Source: Chrysochromulina parva (Eukaryota; Haptophyta; Prymnesiales; Chrysochromulinaceae). Taken from it: a stretch of DNA of 35,004 nt. Location of the stretch: positions 1 through 35,004 of the forward strand of contig PJAB01000195.1 in NCBI GenBank assembly GCA_002887195.1. The letters are read 5' to 3'. The notes beneath the pieces are model-generated. The model did no database searches and had not been told where the DNA came from. It saw only the letters and a list, made by a program, of their open reading frames with translations. This document shows, one piece after another, positions 34,575-35,004 of this stretch (the first letter of the stretch is position 1; each line of letters starts with the position of its first letter). Made by a program: the position numbers and the translations under genes.

Positions 34575-35004
34575 TTGCTGTAGTCGCCACACATGCGCGT
34601 GACATGCGAGCGACAGGCAGCGCCCATCGACAGCGCCCACGACCCTTGTGCTGGGACGGCGGGCCGACAGGGCACCTCAGGTGACATGAGGAGAGCTTCC
34701 ATTGTAAGCGTGTGTGACTGGAGGTAGACTGGAGGTGAGCAGATCTCGTAAAATACACGTGCACAAAAGACAATTTACATTTAAGACCGTACAAAAAAGC
34801 CGAGAGGAGACTAAAATAGTGACTATACACAAAAATTTGCATTTTGATGTTGATGATGTATGATGATGCGTCTACGCACCCACGGGCACGGCCTAGAGGC
34901 TCGCGGTCAGTCTTCCTCTCAATTGGTCTTCCTACGGTCCAGGACTTCCACAGACTTACCACACCACTTTTATCGTATTAGGATTAGGTTTAGCGCATTA
35001 GCGG
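34575..35004. other. 3' flank of centrin, no gene seen
   Basis: AT-richer than the coding parts, with a GATGATGTATGATGATG tract near 34850. It may be the 3' UTR of centrin and the flank of a gene outside the window. Confidence 0.5.

Noticed and set aside
34980..35004. Telomere-like sequence at the window end
   Set aside because: Only one or two GATTAGG/TTTAG-like words occur; there is no tandem telomeric array.

Overview
This is a GC-rich (roughly 60-65% by eye) nuclear region of a unicellular eukaryote, most probably a haptophyte-type microalga. The evidence is spliced genes with GT-AG introns, a centrin, ankyrin, PWWP/HMG-box and RCC1 proteins, a GT77 arabinosyltransferase-like protein, signal-peptide-plus-extension N termini that would suit a complex plastid, and Gly/Ala/Ser-rich low-complexity inserts. 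The haptophyte placement is inference; the eukaryotic placement is secure. No rRNA, tRNA, CRISPR or prokaryotic operon structure was seen.

Layout. 1-1165 holds no confident gene. Then follow a 2OG-Fe(II) oxygenase (+, 1166-2412), an unknown one-TM protein (+, 2725-3363), a doubtful membrane-protein fragment disrupted by a tandem array (+, 3364-3933), a PWWP/Tudor-like/double HMG-box chromatin protein (-, 4254-5626), an SPFH/band 7 protein (+, 5822-6664), and a large three-exon gene joining a seven-bladed RCC1 propeller to an NCS2-type (xanthine/uracil) permease (+, 6970-11272). Next come a two-EF-hand protein (-, 11798-12304), a protein kinase lacking the usual VAIK lysine (-, 12530-13945), a Nudix hydrolase (+, 14202-15191), a VTT/TMEM41-like membrane protein (+, 15649-16533), a divergent M20 amidohydrolase (-, 16984-18789), a six-exon type II membrane GT2 glycosyltransferase (+, 19041-21699), an ankyrin protein (-, 22385-25498), a small unknown gene (+, 25742-26289), a seven-exon GT77-like glycosyltransferase (-, 26797-29944), a CvfB-like/RRM/RGG RNA-binding protein (+, 30131-32938) and a centrin (+, 33787-34574). 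Five gene pairs are divergent across 185-260 bp and probably share bidirectional promoters.

The main discovery is in the introns. Of about 19 introns, at least 11 contain copies of the exon sequence beside them. In the clearest cases the intron begins with GT plus 15-46 bp that are repeated, almost unchanged, as the first bases of the downstream exon. Six introns in four genes on both strands also share a core, GTGCTCACCACGGCG, usually just after a TGCATGC palindrome and just before a pyrimidine tract and AG. This core looks like a mobile 3' splice-site cassette (branch point, pyrimidine tract, AG), while the 5' splice site comes from the duplicated exon. I read these as introner-like elements or introns born by tandem duplication, at several stages of decay: near-perfect 46 bp copies, introns that still hold the intact old exon-exon junction, and introns whose interior has grown into a minisatellite.

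The genes do not form one pathway. Two glycosyltransferases (GT2 and GT77) would act in the Golgi; PWWP/HMG and CvfB/RRM proteins act on chromatin and RNA; the EF-hand protein and centrin bind calcium. All exon joins were chosen by eye from GT-AG sites, reading-frame continuity and family similarity, and have not been tested against transcripts.
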